In this document: positions 19,975 to 27,400 of the stretch, in pieces
How positions within the stretch are numbered: position 1 is the stretch's first letter
Layout: each line of letters starts with the position of its first letter
From: a virus
Length of the DNA: 42,686 nt
Virus record (IMG/VR): IMGVR_UViG_3300031554_000003
Location: 1-42,686 of that record
Reading direction: 5' to 3' (one strand)
Made by a program: the position numbers and the translations under genes
The notes under the pieces: model-generated
Seen by the model: the letters and a program-made list of their open reading frames with translations, nothing else
The model's database searches: none
Told to the model about the DNA's origin: nothing

Positions 19975-20035
19975 CCTTTTGCCCGGACTTCGGACCGGGT
20001 CCGTGGTTTACAGGGCTTGCGCCCTGCCGTCACCT
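19975..20035 (-). ncRNA. Twin structured intercistronic element, copy 2
   Basis: 61 nt on the leftward strand with GGTGACGG, hairpin CAGGGC-GCAA-GCCCTG, TAAACC, then CCCGG-TCCGAAGT-CCGGG (5 bp) and AAAAGG. It matches copy 1 (17684-17744) in length and flanks, while the first hairpin is completely re-paired with a GNRA loop in place of UUCG. It begins right at the stop of the 101-aa gene and ends in the ribosome site of the 74-aa gene. Confidence 0.75.
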
Positions 20036-20339
20036 ATGTTAATGGTACTCTTACGTATAGAGGGGCTTTAACATGGTCGTAAAGTAGTTTAGGCACTATA
20101 AGCCCGCCTTTTGCACCTTCAAACTCTACCCAATAGAAAGTCTTAGGTGTCTTTAGTTTTTTGTATTCAAGGCATACTTTCTTGTTGCTATACTCTTGAA
20201 TACTTACACCTTTCAACTTTGGAGTGTTGGATTCTAAGTATTTTCCCCATGTAGTTGAGATGTTCTTGATTTTTACTGTCTTTGTAAGTATTTTGTTTAG
20301 TTTTGCGTTGTTCATAGTTGCTATGGTTGCTTTGCTCAT
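20034..20339 (-). CDS. Hypothetical protein
   Basis: 101 aa from ATG 20339 (MSKATIATMNNAKLNKILTK), chosen because it overlaps the upstream stop (ATGA) with GGGGT before it. Basic N-terminal half, then KTFYWVEFEGAKGGLIVPKL, a beta-rich end. No family recognised. Confidence 0.6.
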   Translation of the reverse strand: MSKATIATMNNAKLNKILTKTVKIKNISTTWGKYLESNTPKLKGVSIQEYSNKKVCLEYKKLKTPKTFYWVEFEGAKGGLIVPKLLYDHVKAPLYVRVPLT

Positions 20340-20668
20340 TTGGTCACCCCTGCATATATCCCTATTAGACATAGAGCATCGTAAACCTTGGTTGCGCTCC
20401 ACACTTCCGGATGTGCCATTATCTCTTGTCTAATTACGCTTGGGTTAGCTATATATGCAGATAGTGAGATATCACGGTCATACATTTCCTCACAATAACT
20501 ATCCCACGGATCAATTATCGTAACCACACACTCACTCGGTTGTGGTTGTTCATTCAATAATCTAAGACATATTTTCCCGGTGTCGAGTACCTGTATTTCT
20601 TGTTGTCCAGGTATGCCTTCCAGTAGGGCTATGTGCAGCTTCCTGGCGTCGATTTTTTTTATATCCAT
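20336..20668 (-). CDS. Hypothetical protein, first gene of the leftward operon
   Basis: 110 aa (KKIDARKLHIALLEGIPGQQ, CVVTIIDPWDSYCEEMYDRD, HPEVWSATKVYDALCLIGIY). No family recognised. AGGAGT lies 8 bases before the ATG. As the promoter-proximal gene of a leftward block of small proteins it would be made first and in quantity, which fits host-takeover or counter-defence proteins, an inference only. Confidence 0.6.
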   Translation of the reverse strand: MDIKKIDARKLHIALLEGIPGQQEIQVLDTGKICLRLLNEQPQPSECVVTIIDPWDSYCEEMYDRDISLSAYIANPSVIRQEIMAHPEVWSATKVYDALCLIGIYAGVTK

Positions 20669-20693
20669 AATGTTTACTCCTAATCAATTTATT

Positions 20694-20726
20694 TAGCATG
20701 TTAATTTTTATGTTTTTTACATGCTA
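20694..20726. promoter_or_regulatory. Inverted repeat at the start of the leftward transcript
   Basis: TAGCATGT (20694-20701) and ACATGCTA (20719-20726) are perfect inverted arms 17 bases apart, lying over the predicted start and first 30 bases of the leftward mRNA. Candidate operator for one of the RHH proteins, or a 5' hairpin. Confidence 0.6.
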
Positions 20727-20731
20727 TATTT

Positions 20732-20761
20732 ATAATATATCACATTATTTTTATATGTCAA
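20732..20761 (-). promoter_or_regulatory. Leftward sigma70 promoter
   Basis: On the leftward strand TTGACA (20761-20756), 18 bases, TATTAT (20737-20732). The start would be near 20725, giving a short leader before the first leftward gene at 20668. It diverges from the rightward promoter at 20822. Confidence 0.7.
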
Positions 20762-20795
20762 GGATTATTTTTTAAGAGTTTCACTTATTTTTACT

Positions 20796-20810
20796 TAAGG
20801 GTTTCCCTTA
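20796..20810. promoter_or_regulatory. Palindrome between divergent promoters, likely operator
   Basis: TAAGGG-TTT-CCCTTA is a perfect inverted repeat centred between the leftward and rightward promoters and 11 bases upstream of the rightward -35 box. A short palindrome in a divergent control region is a natural site for a dimeric repressor. Confidence 0.5.
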
Positions 20811-20821
20811 GATTTTTAAGA

Positions 20822-20851
20822 TTGACAAAATCTCTTTTCATACAGTATATT
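20822..20851 (+). promoter_or_regulatory. Sigma70 promoter P3 ahead of terS, leaderless
   Basis: TTGACA at 20822-20827, 18 bases, TATATT at 20846-20851. The ATG at 20859 begins at the eighth base after the -10 box, the same geometry as P2, and no ribosome site precedes it. Confidence 0.65.
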
Positions 20852-20858
20852 ATCCAGT

Positions 20859-21386
20859 ATGAAATTAAGAAAGAAAAAGAAAAGTAGGAGTAGAAAGAAA
20901 GAGACTATAGTTAAGCCGGCAGAAAGGGCGTTTGTTGAGAATTACATTGATCCGGAGAGTGAAACTTACAACAATGGCACGAGATCGGCGATGATAGCGT
21001 ATAACAACGATAATTATAATTCATCGGCTGTCCAGGCAAGTGACCTTCTAAAGAAACCTAAAATTCAGAACTTGATAAGAGAAATGACCGAGAAGGCTGG
21101 TATAGGGATTCAGGACCGTGTTAATATTCTCGCCACCATAGCGCGTGGCAAAGCCATAAAGCTGACTGAAATGGTAACCAAAAACGAAAACAACGAAATA
21201 AAGTCGACTACTTTAGTCAGGAATGAACCTTCGTGCAAAGACCGGATCAATGCTATAGATGTGATTAACAAAATGGATTCAACTTACACCAACGCTGAAG
21301 CAATTACCAGAATTGCCGAGGATGAATACAGATCACTTCAAAGTGACTTATTCGATACTAAACATCAATCCGGCGAGAAAACTTAA
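20859..21386 (+). CDS. terS: Terminase small subunit
   Basis: 175 aa. After a very basic tail (KLRKKKKSRSRKKE) comes AERAFVENYIDPESETYNNG and SAMIAYNNDNYNSSAVQASD-LLKKPKIQ, the helix-turn-helix pattern shared by many small terminase subunits, followed by a central coiled region with IQDRVNILATIARGKAIKLT. It recognises the packaging site and feeds DNA to TerL. The large subunit lies 2.4 kb downstream, farther than usual, with metabolic genes in between. Translation seems leaderless. Confidence 0.75.
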   Translation: MKLRKKKKSRSRKKETIVKPAERAFVENYIDPESETYNNGTRSAMIAYNNDNYNSSAVQASDLLKKPKIQNLIREMTEKAGIGIQDRVNILATIARGKAIKLTEMVTKNENNEIKSTTLVRNEPSCKDRINAIDVINKMDSTYTNAEAITRIAEDEYRSLQSDLFDTKHQSGEKT

Positions 21387-21756
21387 CCTACCCCCCTACA
21401 TTTGCGATACAGGGTATATTATAGATTATTCACTGCCTGTCAACACTAACTAATTTAAGATCAATTCCCCCTAATTTGATGAGGTTATTTAGTGTCATTT
21501 TAGTAGTGATTAGTACACTTTTATTGGCTACTGTGAGTAGTGATCGTGCTGCATTACTGAGCATAAATAAGTGTATAGAATCCAAGTCCAGGGCCAGGGT
21601 AAATCAGGGAGGGGGGGAAGACCAGGGGTATGCGTAGGAGAGATGGCCCCCGAATGATCCCAAATAATTTTTATTTAAGTCCCTTTTTTATTAAAACATA
21701 TTGACTTATAATAAAAATTGTAATATCTTCTATAATAATTAAAGAAAGGATAAACG
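21387..21756. other. Non-coding region with direct repeats and G-run cluster; candidate packaging site
   Basis: 370 bases with no credible gene. AGTAGTGAT occurs at 21502-21510 and 21536-21544, 34 bp apart, with a related TAGTGTCA just upstream. At 21591-21628 five G runs follow one another (GGG, GGG, GGG, seven G, GGGG), a possible G-quadruplex on the + strand and unusual in this AT-rich genome. Position directly after terS makes a pac or cos site plausible. A weak promoter ends the region. Confidence 0.4.
21701..21729 (+). promoter_or_regulatory. Possible weak promoter P4
   Basis: TTGACT at 21701-21706, 17 bases, TATCTT at 21724-21729; a better TATAAT at 21731-21736 is 24 bases away from the -35. 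It would serve the MazG-like gene, whose AAAGAAAGGA site is just downstream. Confidence 0.4.
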
Positions 21757-22134
21757 ATGAAATGTAAAAATAAGTTTTGTTATATGCACATTGAGCAGGC
21801 AAAAGGTTATTGTTCGTTATGGTTACCAAATCAAATAGAGAATTGTCCAATAAAGAAAAAGTTCGACCAACTAAATGTCCTAATTAACGAAATATCAGAC
21901 TTTGACATTATGCTTGAAATTGACGAAGAATTAAGAGGGGCAATAGAAAAATTTCCGGCCTTCAATTCTTATCATGAAGGTTATGCGGTTATAAAAGAAG
22001 AGATTGACGAGTTATGGGATGAAGTGAAAAAGAAAAATCAGAATAAATGCATAATGAGGAAAGAAGCCCTTCAGGTTGCTACTATGGCAATCCGATTTAT
22101 TTTAGACCTGACAAACGATATGGAAAGGGAGTAA
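21757..22134 (+). CDS. MazG-like nucleotide pyrophosphohydrolase
   Basis: 125 aa. A small Cys-containing N terminus (CKNKFCYMHIEQAKGYC) precedes the all-alpha NTP-PPase core: HEGYAVIKEEIDELWDEV (about 73-90) with the EExxE metal-binding motif (E81, E82, E85), then the second helix EALQVATMAIRFILDLT starting at E103. The canonical ExxD reads ExxQ here, so the site may be altered. These enzymes hydrolyse (d)NTPs to monophosphates, either for pool control or against ppGpp-type signals. It lies in a cargo cluster between terS and terL. Confidence 0.7.
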   Translation: MKCKNKFCYMHIEQAKGYCSLWLPNQIENCPIKKKFDQLNVLINEISDFDIMLEIDEELRGAIEKFPAFNSYHEGYAVIKEEIDELWDEVKKKNQNKCIMRKEALQVATMAIRFILDLTNDMERE

Positions 22135-22150
22135 ATAAGGAGAATAATGA

Positions 22151-22321
22151 ATGGACATAGATAAAATAAGATCCATGAGATACACTATTTCCGTTTCAGG
22201 AATGGAAGAGGAAGATTTAAGAATTATAAAAAATATTGCGGAAAAAGAAAAACGTTCCGTGTCTTTTATAATTAAAGAACTGATTAAAGTGGGATTATCA
22301 CAAAGGTCAGAAAGTATATGA
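22151..22321 (+). CDS. Second ribbon-helix-helix protein
   Basis: 56 aa. RYTISVSGMEEEDLRIIKNI (strand then first helix) and EKRSVSFIIKELIKVGL (second helix) form a CopG/Arc-type ribbon-helix-helix. AAGGAG lies 8 bases before this ATG; an ATG four bases earlier is out of frame. It probably regulates phage promoters or its own cluster. The stop overlaps the next start (ATGA). Confidence 0.7.
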   Translation: MDIDKIRSMRYTISVSGMEEEDLRIIKNIAEKEKRSVSFIIKELIKVGLSQRSESI

Positions 22322-22577
22322 ATAAAATAAAATTCTTTTTTAAAATGCTGTTTTGTCCAATAAGAATAAAAAACCTTTTAAAGGGTGTCACTTTTAGTAT
22401 ATTGCTATTTCGTGGCGGAAAGGGTATGGGTGGATCACGACAACTAAAACTAGAATATGGCCGGAGGAAGATTTTGCTCCCGAGTGGAGTGAACTCCCTG
22501 AACCTCCACCATCAATTACAGGAAAAAAACAAAAGACACTTGAAAAAGGTAAAGCATGGGTGTCCTTGATTTTTTAA
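22318..22577 (+). CDS. Small protein requiring a -1 frameshift
   Basis: The 0 frame starts at ATG 22318 and reads to 22569, but the natural protein appears to leave it at 22419-22425. There the heptamer A-AAG-GGT fits the X-XXY-YYZ rule; slipping back one base continues as YGWITTTKTRIWPEEDFAPE, then WSELPEPPPSITGKKQKTLE and stops at TAA 22575-22577. The join reads smoothly as FRGGKGYGWI. ATGGGTGGA (22426-22434) can pair with TCCACCAT (22505-22512) across one bulge. A simple indel is the alternative. Function unknown. Confidence 0.5.
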
Positions 22578-22593
22578 TTAGCGAGGATATTTT

Positions 22594-23196
22594 ATGAAAG
22601 TAGCTGTATTATGTGAGTTTTCCGGGGTAGTACGGGATGCCTTTATTGCCGCCGGTCACGATGCAATAAGTTGTGATCTGGAACCTACAGAAAAACCAGG
22701 ACCACACATTCAGAGGGATTGTAGGGATTATGATTGGTCAGGGTATGATTTAATTATTGCACACCCACCTTGTACTTATTTGTGTGTTGCTGGCCTTCAT
22801 TATAGCAAAAAGTCGCAAGACAGAATGGAAAAAACAAAAGAAGCTTTTCACTTTTTTATGTGGTTGTATGAGTTAAATGTTGAGAGGATAGCAATAGAAA
22901 ATCCGGTAGGAATAGTGTCAACGTGGTTTAGGAAACCGGATCAAATAATTAACCCATATAATTTTGGGATACCGGAAAGAAAAAAAACATGCCTTTGGCT
23001 TAAAGGACTTCCGAAGCTGGTAACAGAAACAAACTTACCGCCAGAGCCTATAAAAACAATAATAAGAAAATCAGGATCAAAAGTTGGGCAACCGTATAAT
23101 TATTATTGGCGGGAAGGGAAATCTGCAAAAGAAAAAAGCAGAACTTTTCCCGGAATTGCGCAAGCTATGGCCAATCAATGGGGGATATTGTATTAA
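22594..23196 (+). CDS. DNA cytosine C5-methylase-like protein
   Basis: 200 aa. VLCEFSGVVRDAFIAAGHDA (AdoMet motif I-like), ISCDLEP (motif II-like), AHPPCTYL with PPC at 58-60 (motif IV, catalytic Cys60), IENPVGI (ENV-like motif VI) and the C-terminal SRTFPGIAQAMANQW agree with small phage cytosine methylases. The usual target-recognition domain is absent, and the protein is shorter than standard C5 methylases, so specificity or activity may differ. Confidence 0.7.
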   Translation: MKVAVLCEFSGVVRDAFIAAGHDAISCDLEPTEKPGPHIQRDCRDYDWSGYDLIIAHPPCTYLCVAGLHYSKKSQDRMEKTKEAFHFFMWLYELNVERIAIENPVGIVSTWFRKPDQIINPYNFGIPERKKTCLWLKGLPKLVTETNLPPEPIKTIIRKSGSKVGQPYNYYWREGKSAKEKSRTFPGIAQAMANQWGILY

Positions 23197-23208
23197 AAAC
23201 TTAAAAAC

Positions 23209-23237
23209 TTGACAAAATAATTTTAATATGTTATACT
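23209..23237 (+). promoter_or_regulatory. Sigma70 promoter P5 for the packaging/virion operon
   Basis: TTGACA at 23209-23214, 17 bases, TATACT at 23232-23237: the best promoter in the window. Start near 23244, followed by a 160-base leader with hairpins before the next gene at 23404. It lies immediately after the methylase-like gene. Confidence 0.75.
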
Positions 23238-23329
23238 GAAATTAACGTTTACCATTTTAAACGAGAAGACAAAGTTGTAGAGCGTACGTTGTGCGTTTTT
23301 ATACTGTTGTTTTCTCAAACAGATGTTGT

Positions 23330-23381
23330 AAGGAGGGAAGGGATGTTGCCGGAAGTGGCCATTCCTTCCCTCTTAAATTAA
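23330..23381 (+). promoter_or_regulatory. Leader hairpin sequestering a ribosome site, with 12-codon ORF
   Basis: AAGGAGG (23330-23336) precedes ATG 23343, opening MLPEVAIPSLLN and TAA. GAGGGAAGG (23333-23341) pairs perfectly with CCTTCCCTC (23364-23372), so the ribosome site is part of the hairpin stem. An inner GCCGGAAGTGGC arm recurs in similar form at 30736-30771. This looks like an attenuator or a translation-controlled leader of the late operon. Confidence 0.5.
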
Positions 23382-23403
23382 ATCGGCAGGGGGATCCTGT
23401 AAA

Positions 23404-23613
23404 ATGAAAGAATTAAAAAATGATATTTACGATGACGAAACTTTCTTTTTAAGCGTAGATCCTGAATATTCAAAAAAAGCATTAAATGAAATAAAAGAAT
23501 GGCTTGATCCGGAAAATCAGAAAAAAATAAAACTTCCAGGTATTCCAGGAGTTGTTACAAAGTCCACATTAAATATAGCTTATAATCGTTGGAGAAAAAA
23601 AAATAACGTATGA
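23404..23613 (+). CDS. Small hypothetical protein before terL
   Basis: 69 aa, acidic start (KELKNDIYDDETFFLSVDPE), then helices and a basic end (LNIAYNRWRKKNNV). The C-terminal half could be a small DNA-binding unit. It is the first full gene after P5. Its ribosome site is weak (AGGGGGATCC, 8-9 bases before). Function unknown. Confidence 0.55.
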   Translation: MKELKNDIYDDETFFLSVDPEYSKKALNEIKEWLDPENQKKIKLPGIPGVVTKSTLNIAYNRWRKKNNV

Positions 23614-23772
23614 ATGAAATAATATTATTTAATAATTTTATTTTTTTAAATAAATGTCATTACTTTTATTGTCATACTTTTGTATCGATAAATTATTTTT
23701 GTCCTTTTTATAAATTTATTATAAATAATTCATTTAAAATAAATTGGAACTGATATTTTAATAAAATTCATT

Positions 23773-23797
23773 CGGCAAGGGATAAGGAACCCTTTTG
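23773..23797 (+). promoter_or_regulatory. Hairpin presenting the terL ribosome site
   Basis: AAGGG and CCCTT pair around ATAAGGAA, so the AAGGA ribosome site sits in the loop, and the TTG start of terL follows immediately. The preceding 160 bases (23614-23772) are extremely AT-rich without a gene. Confidence 0.45.
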
Positions 23798-25423
23798 GCT
23801 TATGGTTTAATAAATAATAAGCAAGATCAGGACAAGTTTAACGAATGTCTACTCGATGCTAAAGGTGATGAAAGAAATAAAACCGAGAAAAGCATTCAGG
23901 ATGCCGCTACCGATTCTTATCTTAGATATAAAGCACTTACAGATTTATTTTTTCTCGGTTATCATATTTTGGGATGGAAAATCCCTCGTATAAATAAAAC
24001 CTATAAAAGAAAGAGTAAAGGCAAAACTCGGATAGATCCGGTTTTTCATAGATGGCTTGCCAAAGTGATTGAGGAAGATGATGATTTGCTATTGCTTGTT
24101 CCCAGGGACCATTTAAAATCTACCTGGGTAAAATTAGATATAATTCAAAATATATTAAAAAATCCTTATGTACGAATTGGGTTGTTTTCTGTTTCTTCCG
24201 GATTAGGAAGAGATCAGTTGCAAGATATTAAAAATACTTTAGAAGCCCCCATGTTAAGAAGATTATTCCCGGATATAGTCCCACCGAGAAAAAAATGGCT
24301 TAAAACTGACCGTGATACATTAACTATGATTCGGCCTGATAAAAAATTAGTATTGCAGGGCCCTCAAATTACCGTAAGAGGTACGGGTGGTAAAGTTACC
24401 GGACACCATGTGGATATAGGATATTTTGATGATATAATTGACTTTACTACAGTTACCACAGCCGAACAAATGAAGAAAAGTGAGGATTGGTGGTCTTACC
24501 TTCAGTCTGTTGTAGAAGTTACCGGAATAAGAAAAGTAATAGGTACTCATTACCATTACAATGATGTTTATAATCTAATGATTAGAAATAAACATATTGC
24601 TAAAAATAGAATCTTTAAGAGAGCGGCTATCGAAAATGGTAAAGTATTATATAAGAGTTGGTACACTCTGGAAGCTCTGGACGATTTAAAAAGAATTCTT
24701 TCAAATTATATTTTTTCATGTCAGTATATGCTTAATCCTATTCCGGAAGAAGATCAGATATTCCCGGCTCCACAGCCTACCTTTAATCCTCCGCTTCCTA
24801 GGGATGTCCTTGGTTATAAGTTTTATATCACTTTAGATCCCGCCGCAACCACAGAGACCTATTCGGACGAAACCGGGTTGGTAGTAAGTGCCGTTAATAA
24901 TATAAATCAAGTATTTGCAATAGAAGCTATAGGGATGAAGCTTAAAGGCGATAAGGTCGCTGATCTTTTGATAAAAAAATGCGTTCAATATAATCCTGTA
25001 AAAATAGGGATTGAGTTGGGGCTTCAGACTCATTTGCAGTATATAATTGATCAGAGAAAACATGCCTATGAGGTTAAACATAGAATTGAAGTTCCCATGA
25101 ATATAGTTCCTATTCATATATCGAATAAGATGAGTAAGCGGGCTAAAATAAACCTTACCCTTGGCTCCTTCTGTAGGCAACGTAATTATTTTGTTTCTGA
25201 AAACTGTAGAGATTTACTTGCAGAAATGGATCACTTTACAGGGAAAGGTAATGAAAAAGATAACCTTGTTGATGCTGCAAGTATGGTTTTTCAGCTGATG
25301 GATGGATTTGCTTATAAATATTGGAATACTCAATATAGTTCTAAATCCGGAACTTATGAGGAATTATTTAAGAGTATGATAGAACAAAAAGGATATGAAT
25401 GGAGAAAGGAGTTCGTGGCGTGA
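23795..25423 (+). CDS. terL: Terminase large subunit
   Basis: 542 aa with a TTG start. The ATPase domain shows LVPRDHLKST (Walker A-like, about 101-110) and IGYFDDI (Walker B, about 208-214); GTHYHYND is a plausible coupling strand. The nuclease domain (about 340-510) shows ITLDPAAT with D348, IGIELG with E407 and NLVDAASM with D493, a three-acid RNase H-type site. It pumps DNA into the prohead and cuts concatemers. The start has no ATG alternative in frame. Confidence 0.92.
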   Translation: MAYGLINNKQDQDKFNECLLDAKGDERNKTEKSIQDAATDSYLRYKALTDLFFLGYHILGWKIPRINKTYKRKSKGKTRIDPVFHRWLAKVIEEDDDLLLLVPRDHLKSTWVKLDIIQNILKNPYVRIGLFSVSSGLGRDQLQDIKNTLEAPMLRRLFPDIVPPRKKWLKTDRDTLTMIRPDKKLVLQGPQITVRGTGGKVTGHHVDIGYFDDIIDFTTVTTAEQMKKSEDWWSYLQSVVEVTGIRKVIGTHYHYNDVYNLMIRNKHIAKNRIFKRAAIENGKVLYKSWYTLEALDDLKRILSNYIFSCQYMLNPIPEEDQIFPAPQPTFNPPLPRDVLGYKFYITLDPAATTETYSDETGLVVSAVNNINQVFAIEAIGMKLKGDKVADLLIKKCVQYNPVKIGIELGLQTHLQYIIDQRKHAYEVKHRIEVPMNIVPIHISNKMSKRAKINLTLGSFCRQRNYFVSENCRDLLAEMDHFTGKGNEKDNLVDAASMVFQLMDGFAYKYWNTQYSSKSGTYEELFKSMIEQKGYEWRKEFVA

Positions 25424-25665
25424 TAATAGTTGACTTTATTTGTAAAGAATGTAATATTAAAGTAAAGGATAAGTTTTTTAAGGCAAATGAGGAATTTAAA
25501 TGCAATTGTCCTGAATGTTTAAAACCTATGAATAGGATTTATACTCCTATAGCCTTTAATTTTACGTTTAAAGCAGGGTTTGACCATGGGCTGGGAGAAT
25601 ATGTAGATACCAAGAAAGATAGGGTGCGTATTATGAAAGAAAAAGGAGCAAGTTTCCGTGATTAA
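25420..25665 (+). CDS. FmdB-type zinc-ribbon protein
   Basis: 81 aa from GTG 25420, which overlaps the terL stop (GTGA) and has AAAGGAG 8 bases upstream; a longer ATG frame starts inside terL. C8 and C11 (CKEC) plus C30 and C33 (CPEC) form the zinc ribbon, followed by MNRIYTPIAFNFTFKAGF, typical of FmdB-like small proteins encoded between terminase and portal. Role in packaging is unclear. Confidence 0.65.
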   Translation: MIIVDFICKECNIKVKDKFFKANEEFKCNCPECLKPMNRIYTPIAFNFTFKAGFDHGLGEYVDTKKDRVRIMKEKGASFRD

Positions 25666-27400
25666 AGTTGAGACACTTCGGAAGGTAGTCGATAAAGTTT
25701 ATAATTCGCCAGTCAATAAAAAAAATAGAAGGAAAATGAATCGGTATCTTAAATATTATACCGGTGAGTTCTGGTCAAAAAGAGAATTAAAAAATAAAGA
25801 AGAATCCGGTATATTTGTGAACCTAATTTTTTCCACGGTAATGACTATAGCCCCATTGTTAACAGATAATAAACCTAAAGGGGATATCAGGGCAAGACTG
25901 CCTTTTTTTCAAAAATATATAGAAAATTTTAAAGATGCCGCTGATTGTCTATGGGATATAGAAGAAATGGATATGAAATTATTTGATGCCTGCCTATGTG
26001 CCCTTATAATGAAAATTGGATACTTTAAAGTTTTTTTTGATCCTAATAAAGATGAAATGGGAGAGGTTTCTATAACTGTCGTAGATCCGAGAGAATTTGT
26101 AATGAGTGTAGGATGCCAAGATATTTGGGATGCTTCTTGGTGTGGAGAGATAATGGTAAAGCCATTAGATTGGGTGAGACGTAATTTCCCGGAAAAGGGG
26201 AAAAAAGTAAAACCCGATACTCTTGATAATGAAGTTGATTATGAACATTTAGAAGACTATGAACTTTCTTCAGAGATGGCAACTATCTATTCTATATGGA
26301 TTAAAGATGATGAAGCTATGGAATATATAGAGCAGGTAGTAGATAATGGAGAGATTAAATCCAAAAAAGTTAAGAAAAAAAGTGAATCAGGGTCATGGAT
26401 TGCCACCTTTGCAAAAGGATATGATGAATTTCTGGAATTAAAACCCTATAAATATAACCATAAAAAACCCCCATATATTCCTTTATATGATACAAAAATT
26501 CCTTTTAATCATATGGGAATGGGTGAAATAGACCAACTTGAAACAATAAATCTTGAGTTTAATCTTTTGATTAAAAAATTAGCAAAGCATGTCAGAATGT
26601 ATGCCGATCCTAATTGGGTAATAGATGCTGCTTGTGGTTTAGACCCTGAAATGGTTAAAGAAAAACTTCCAGGGGGAGGTAATGTCTGGACAATAAATAC
26701 AGGTTCTACACCTCCGGTTGCTCTTAATGGTCCTTCGTTTAATCCTTCTGGAATGGAGCTTTTAGGGAGCCTTCCAAAGCTAGGAGAAGAGGTTACCGGT
26801 GTTACTGATATTACAAAAGGTGTGGCCGGTAAAAAAGAAAGACAATCGGCTCATGAGATAAGCGCTTTATTAGAGACTTCATATACCAGAACTCGCCAAA
26901 GAATTCGGAATATAGAGTGGACGATTAAAAGAATTTATATTCTTATCATAGAAATTATGCAGGAATATTATACCGAAACTCATATATTTGGGCGGACAAA
27001 TGAATCGGGACATGAATGGCTTGGAGTAAGTAATTCTCCTGATTTCGCAAAACAAATGTCAGCTCCCAGGGAAATACCTGAAGGTGAAGAAATCACCCCG
27101 GGAGATCAACAATCTCAAAAAGATTATGAAGCTCTTATTGATTACTTAACTGATAAGGATTCCGTACATGCAAAATTTGATGTTATTGTGGAAACTAATT
27201 CCACTTTACCATTGGATAAGCAATCTTTAGCCAATTTATGTTTACAACTTGCGGATTTAAATTTAACTCCAAATTCGGGGATTGATCTCGAAACGCTTTT
27301 AGAAGTGATTCGATTTCCTCATAAAGAGAAAGTTTTAGAGAGGCTTAAGGCCGCTCAACAAAATGCTATGAAAGCGCAGCAACAGAAAGGAGTCGCTTAA
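25658..27400 (+). CDS. Portal protein
   Basis: 580 aa with a GTG start overlapping the upstream gene. FVNLIFSTVMTIAPLLTDNK near residue 50, LKYYTGEFWSKRE before it, VDPREFVMSVGCQDIWDASW in the first third, and a helical part with TRTRQRIRNIEWTIKRIYIL are the usual landmarks of podovirus-type portals. It forms the dodecameric ring at the packaging vertex. The order TerL, small protein, portal, scaffold, capsid supports it. Confidence 0.85.
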   Translation: MIKVETLRKVVDKVYNSPVNKKNRRKMNRYLKYYTGEFWSKRELKNKEESGIFVNLIFSTVMTIAPLLTDNKPKGDIRARLPFFQKYIENFKDAADCLWDIEEMDMKLFDACLCALIMKIGYFKVFFDPNKDEMGEVSITVVDPREFVMSVGCQDIWDASWCGEIMVKPLDWVRRNFPEKGKKVKPDTLDNEVDYEHLEDYELSSEMATIYSIWIKDDEAMEYIEQVVDNGEIKSKKVKKKSESGSWIATFAKGYDEFLELKPYKYNHKKPPYIPLYDTKIPFNHMGMGEIDQLETINLEFNLLIKKLAKHVRMYADPNWVIDAACGLDPEMVKEKLPGGGNVWTINTGSTPPVALNGPSFNPSGMELLGSLPKLGEEVTGVTDITKGVAGKKERQSAHEISALLETSYTRTRQRIRNIEWTIKRIYILIIEIMQEYYTETHIFGRTNESGHEWLGVSNSPDFAKQMSAPREIPEGEEITPGDQQSQKDYEALIDYLTDKDSVHAKFDVIVETNSTLPLDKQSLANLCLQLADLNLTPNSGIDLETLLEVIRFPHKEKVLERLKAAQQNAMKAQQQKGVA

